NCBI RefSeq assembly: GCF_017565645.3
Contig: NZ_CP086136.1
Span: forward strand, 4,013,501 to 4,077,500
DNA from: Bradyrhizobium barranii subsp. barranii
Lineage (GTDB): Bacteria > Pseudomonadota > Alphaproteobacteria > Rhizobiales > Xanthobacteraceae
Reading direction: 5' to 3'
Length of the DNA: 64,000 bases
How positions within the stretch are numbered: position 1 is the first letter of the stretch; every line of letters begins with the position of its first letter. Made by a program: the position numbers and the translations under genes. Below the pieces are notes generated by a model that did not search any database, was not told where the DNA came from, and was given only the letters and a program-made list of their open reading frames with translations. Below are positions 60,928-64,000 of this stretch, piece by piece.

Positions 60928-62686
60928 GGCCCACCCACTTCTTGCCGAGATAGGCCTCGATCACCCGGTTGTCGCGCGTCACCACTTCCGGCAGGCCCTC
61001 GGTGATGACGGCGCCGTGGTCGAGCACGAGGAATCTGTCGACCAGGCGGACCATCGCCTGCATGGTGTGCTCGATGATGGCGATGGTCGTGCCGTCGCGT
61101 GCGAGTTGCTGGATCACGGCGACGACCTCGTCCGCCTCGCCGTGGCCGAGGCCCGCAAGCGTCTCGTCGAGCAGCAGGATGCGGGGCTGGCCGGCGATTG
61201 CGCGGGCGAGCTCCATCAGCCGCAGCTCCTTGGTCGAGAGTTCGCCGGCGACACGGTTAGCCACGGCGGAGAGCCCGACGCGGGCGACCGCGTCGGCGGC
61301 AAGCTTGCGGGCCTCCGCGTCGGAGCCGGCGCGCACATAGGCCCCCACCACGACATTGTCGAGGATCGACATGCGCAGGAATGGGCGCATGACCTGGAAG
61401 GTTCGCCCGATGCCGGCCTCGCAGATCACGTGCGGCCGTTGGCCGGACATGTTGCGGCCGTCGATCAGCACCTCGCCCTCGCTCGGTTTCAGGAAGCCGT
61501 TGAGGAGGTTGAACAGCGTGGTCTTGCCGGCCCCGTTCGGGCCGATGATGCCGAGGATCTCGTTCTTGTGCAGCTTGAAGCTGACGTCCTGAACGGCTTT
61601 GAGTCCGCCGAAGGAGCGCGAGAGGTTGCGAACCTCGAGCATCACTTCGCCGGTAGCCGCACGCTGCCGCGCGGCGGGCTTCAGCGCCGTGACGTTGGCG
61701 ACGGCCGTTTCCGGAGTGACGCTAGCCGTGGCCCTGGATGCATTTCGCTTGCGCAGGAGATCGCGCAGTTTCCAGAACAGGCCTTCCGGCGCGAGCAGGA
61801 TGACGCAGACGATAGCAAGGCCGAAGATGACGCCCTGAATGCCGGGGATACGTGCACCGGCCTCTGCGTGCAGGATCTCGGCGAGTGGGATCAGGATGAC
61901 GGAGCCGATGACCGGCCCCCAGACCGTGCCGACGCCGCCGAACATCGCGACCGTGAGCGCCTGCGCCGACACCAGCATGCCGAACACCGATTGCGGGGTC
62001 ACGACCAGCAGCACCTGCACATAGAACCCGCCGATGGCGGCGGCGATCGCGCCGCTCAGCGTGATCGCGCGCAGCTTCCAGGCCAGCGTGTTGATGCCTG
62101 CGGCTTCTGCCGCAGCCTCGTTCTGCTTGATCGCCAGCAGCGCCATGCCGAAGCGGGATCGCTCGATCACCTGCGTCAGCACGATGGTGGCAAGCATGAT
62201 CGCAAGCCCCAGCAGCGTGTAGATGTGGGGATCGGAGAACTGCATATAGGCGATCGGCGCGTCGCGCTTGATCGGAAGCGTCACCTCCTGGAAGCCGAGC
62301 CACTCGAACACGTAGAGAATAGCGAGCGGGTAGGCGAGCATCGCGAGCGCGAAGTAGTGGCCCTGGAGGCGGAAGGTCGGGAATCCGATCAGCAGCCCGG
62401 CGATGCCGCCGAGCATGGCGGCGACCGGGATCAGCAGCCAGGGGGAGATATCGAAATAGATCTGCCCGAGCGCGGTCGCATAGGCGCCGATCCCAAAGAA
62501 AGCGGCGTGGCCGAACGAGATCAGCCCGGTGTAGCCGCTGAGCAGATTCCAGGACAGGCCGAACACTGCCCACACCGGCACCAGCGTCAGGATGAGCTGG
62601 TAGTAGGAGTTGGTGACGCCGAGTGAGATCCCGGCGTAAGCGAGCGTGAAGAGCAGGGGAGGCAGCAGTGAACGCATCCGGAGCAT
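60914..62686 (-). CDS. Fused LivM permease-LivG ATP-binding protein
   Basis: This 590-residue protein has an N-terminal LivM-type permease (about nine spans, residues ~10-310, with GLSWNLLSGYTGLISFGHAAFFGIGAYA and GGVGTVWGPVIGSVIL), a ~30-residue Ala/Thr-rich linker, and a C-terminal LivG-type ATPase (from MLEVRNLSRSFGG). The ATPase has Walker A GPNGAGKTT near 380 and an LSTKELRLMELARAI signature region. The signature reads LSTKE where most ABCs have LSGGQ, as seen in some LivG proteins. The fusion is known in several bacteria. I chose ATG 62686, 2 bp after the LivH stop. Confidence 0.92.
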   Translation of the reverse strand: MLRMRSLLPPLLFTLAYAGISLGVTNSYYQLILTLVPVWAVFGLSWNLLSGYTGLISFGHAAFFGIGAYATALGQIYFDISPWLLIPVAAMLGGIAGLLIGFPTFRLQGHYFALAMLAYPLAILYVFEWLGFQEVTLPIKRDAPIAYMQFSDPHIYTLLGLAIMLATIVLTQVIERSRFGMALLAIKQNEAAAEAAGINTLAWKLRAITLSGAIAAAIGGFYVQVLLVVTPQSVFGMLVSAQALTVAMFGGVGTVWGPVIGSVILIPLAEILHAEAGARIPGIQGVIFGLAIVCVILLAPEGLFWKLRDLLRKRNASRATASVTPETAVANVTALKPAARQRAATGEVMLEVRNLSRSFGGLKAVQDVSFKLHKNEILGIIGPNGAGKTTLFNLLNGFLKPSEGEVLIDGRNMSGQRPHVICEAGIGRTFQVMRPFLRMSILDNVVVGAYVRAGSDAEARKLAADAVARVGLSAVANRVAGELSTKELRLMELARAIAGQPRILLLDETLAGLGHGEADEVVAVIQQLARDGTTIAIIEHTMQAMVRLVDRFLVLDHGAVITEGLPEVVTRDNRVIEAYLGKKWVGHAAN

Positions 62687-62688
62687 GG

Positions 62689-63624
62689 TCACGTCCTCTC
62701 GACCATGCGCCCGAAGAAACCTTGCGGACGGAAGAAGATGATGAGGAGGAAGACGGCGAAGATCGCGGCGTTCTGCAATTGCGTCGGCAGGATCAGCGTG
62801 GACATCTGCTGCACGAGCCCGATCGTCATGCCGCCCCAGAAGGCACCGATGATGCTGCCCATGCCGCCGAGCACGACGCCGGCATACATGACGATCACGT
62901 ATTCGAGGCCGACGAAGGGGTGGAACGGATAGTTGGTCGCGAGCAGGCCGCCGGCAATCGCGGTGATGCCGCAGCCGAGCGCGAAGGCCGTGCGGTGCGC
63001 GCGGTCGACGTCGATGCCCATATAGGTCGCGGCGGTCGGATTGTCGGCGGCGGCGCGCAGCGACTTGCCGATCCGGGTCCGCGTGATCAGCAGCGAGAGC
63101 AGAATCATGATCGCGAGCGAAACGATCGCGTCGATGCTGCGCGCCTTGTTGAGGAAGATGCTGATGTCGAAGAAGGGAACGAGCTCCCAGGCCGAGCTCG
63201 ACAGCGGCGTACGGATCGAGGCCAGCACCGATCCGAAAACGATCAGGCCGCCATTCTGCAGGATCAGCGCGATGCCGAGCGTCAGGATGAGCTGGGCGTA
63301 ATGCCCTTCGCCTTCCAGCGAGGCGGTGCGTGTACCCGAGACGCGCGAGATCAGGGCCAGATGGACGAAATAGCCGAACACGGCGAGCACGGGGCCGGCC
63401 AGCAGGATGGCCACGAACGGCCCCACCGTGTTGCCGAACAGCGCCTGGATGCCGGCGGCGGTGAAGAGATAGAAGGCGGCATACATGCCGAGCATCATGA
63501 AATCGCCATGGGCGAAGTTGATGACGCGCATGACGCCGAAGATCAGGCCGAGCCCGACACACATCAGGCCGTAGACGGCGCCGATCAAAAGGCCCGCAGC
63601 GAGCGCTTGAAAGAAGCCTTCCAT
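62689..63624 (-). CDS. livH: Branched-chain amino acid-type ABC transporter permease LivH
   Basis: This 311-residue polytopic inner-membrane protein has the LivH signature VYGLMCVGLGLIFGVMRVINFAHGDFMMLGMYAAF near residues 18-52 and VLGGMGSIIGAFWGGMTIGL near the C-terminus. It pairs with the LivM half of the downstream fusion to form the channel. I chose ATG 63624 (MEGFFQALAAG) as the natural start; upstream open frame belongs to the 112-bp spacer. It is the first gene of the importer block and follows the end of an MmgE/PrpD gene. Confidence 0.93.
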   Translation of the reverse strand: MEGFFQALAAGLLIGAVYGLMCVGLGLIFGVMRVINFAHGDFMMLGMYAAFYLFTAAGIQALFGNTVGPFVAILLAGPVLAVFGYFVHLALISRVSGTRTASLEGEGHYAQLILTLGIALILQNGGLIVFGSVLASIRTPLSSSAWELVPFFDISIFLNKARSIDAIVSLAIMILLSLLITRTRIGKSLRAAADNPTAATYMGIDVDRAHRTAFALGCGITAIAGGLLATNYPFHPFVGLEYVIVMYAGVVLGGMGSIIGAFWGGMTIGLVQQMSTLILPTQLQNAAIFAVFLLIIFFRPQGFFGRMVERT

Positions 63625-63736
63625 CAGCCCCGCCTCCGCGCGGCGCGAGCGCCGGCTTGCTGGCGATTGTGCGCCGTCGGCACTGCTAGGCTGGTCTCCC
63701 GGTCGACCATGTTTCCCCCGTATTGTTTGGCATTTC

Positions 63737-64000
63737 TTATGATGCCGATCGTAAAACTCGTTCCGGCGCATCCAGACGACACCGCGCTGCGATGTCGCCG
63801 GCATTGCCGAGCTGCTCGCAGCCGTCGATGAGTTGCTCGAGCCGGTGCGCGCGATCGTCGCCAAGGACTCTGGTTGCGGCGGCGCGGAAGCGCGCACGAA
63901 TATCTGAAGGCGTTGCGGCGATGACGTCGGGCAAAGCGTGCCGGATCGTCCGGCCGCTGCGCAGATGCACGGTCACCTCTGCGCCCTGCTTGCCGGGGAA
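63737..64000 (-). CDS. MmgE/PrpD family protein, C-terminal fragment (5' end outside window)
   Basis: This is the last ~87 codons of a leftward gene running off the right edge. The sequence FPGKQGAEVTVHLRSGRTIRHALPDVIAATPSDIRARF matches the C-terminal domain of MmgE/PrpD proteins (2-methylcitrate dehydratase-like; also aconitate or iminodisuccinate-type enzymes). The frame is open to the edge, so the internal GTG at 63976 is not the true start. It is separated from livH by 112 bp and is on the same strand, so it may belong to the same catabolic unit, processing a carboxylic acid imported by the Liv-type transporter. Confidence 0.8.
   Translation of the reverse strand, partial: FPGKQGAEVTVHLRSGRTIRHALPDVIAATPSDIRARFRAAATRVLGDDRAHRLEQLIDGCEQLGNAGDIAARCRLDAPERVLRSAS

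Overview
The window is a GC-rich stretch of alphaproteobacterial chromosome. Its gene families, the long runs of solute transporters and the catabolic operons most resemble Bradyrhizobium or a close relative in the Hyphomicrobiales; this assignment rests on gene content and recall, not on a search. I see no rRNA, tRNA, CRISPR array, transposase or integrase. Nearly all the DNA is coding. Most genes sit in tight, often overlapping operons devoted to taking up and breaking down small organic molecules, and one block concerns cell-surface polysaccharide.

Layout. (1) 1-14816, + strand: the 3' end of a hydantoinase/dihydropyrimidinase gene, a nucleotide-sugar-epimerase-like gene, a short-chain dehydrogenase and a flavin monooxygenase-like gene, then two complete oligopeptide-type ABC transporters in series. 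One has a fused double ATPase, the other two separate ATPases. Each binding-protein gene is preceded by a sequence with correct -24/-12 (sigma-54) spacing. One binding protein and one ATPase gene are each broken by a single-base frameshift. (2) 14821-25690, - strand: a catabolic operon containing a Dabb protein, maleylacetate reductase, an ATZ/TRZ-type amidohydrolase, a 3-hydroxyisobutyrate-dehydrogenase-like enzyme, an intradiol (hydroxyquinol-type) dioxygenase, a GlcD-like FAD oxidase, a ribose-type ABC importer and a YciI protein. A LysR regulator is divergent to it. (3) 25799-31915, + strand: that LysR gene, a xylulokinase and a second ribose-type ABC importer. (4) 31995-41736: a surface-polysaccharide locus on both strands with a plant-GINT1-like protein, a GT4 glycosyltransferase, a Wzx-like flippase, a flavoprotein, a FemAB/CelD-like acyltransferase, an O-antigen ligase/polymerase-like protein and a secreted GH5 glycosidase. 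Its spacers are rich in TTAA-core motifs.

(5) 41790-49057: a RuBisCO-like protein (RLP), a DUF1537 acid-sugar kinase, a VOC protein and a TRAP transporter in one operon, with a divergent LacI-type regulator. This is the best candidate for an incompletely described catabolic pathway. (6) 49058-53953: a possible dispersed repeat, a frameshifted DUF3750 gene, a small DnaA-N-like gene and a second-type Mfd/TRCF helicase with a Ser/Lys-rich tail. (7) 53961-64000, - strand: the end of an MmgE/PrpD gene, a branched-chain-amino-acid-type ABC importer (LivH, fused LivM-LivG, LivF and two tandem paralogous binding proteins), a carboxymuconolactone-decarboxylase-like protein, two short-chain dehydrogenases, a GntR/FCD regulator and an orphan TctC binding protein.

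The common plan is import protein, then ring or sugar-acid processing enzymes, then a dedicated regulator, repeated for several unidentified substrates. Three genes carry single-base frameshifts in short G/C-rich runs, so base-calling error should be excluded before calling them pseudogenes.
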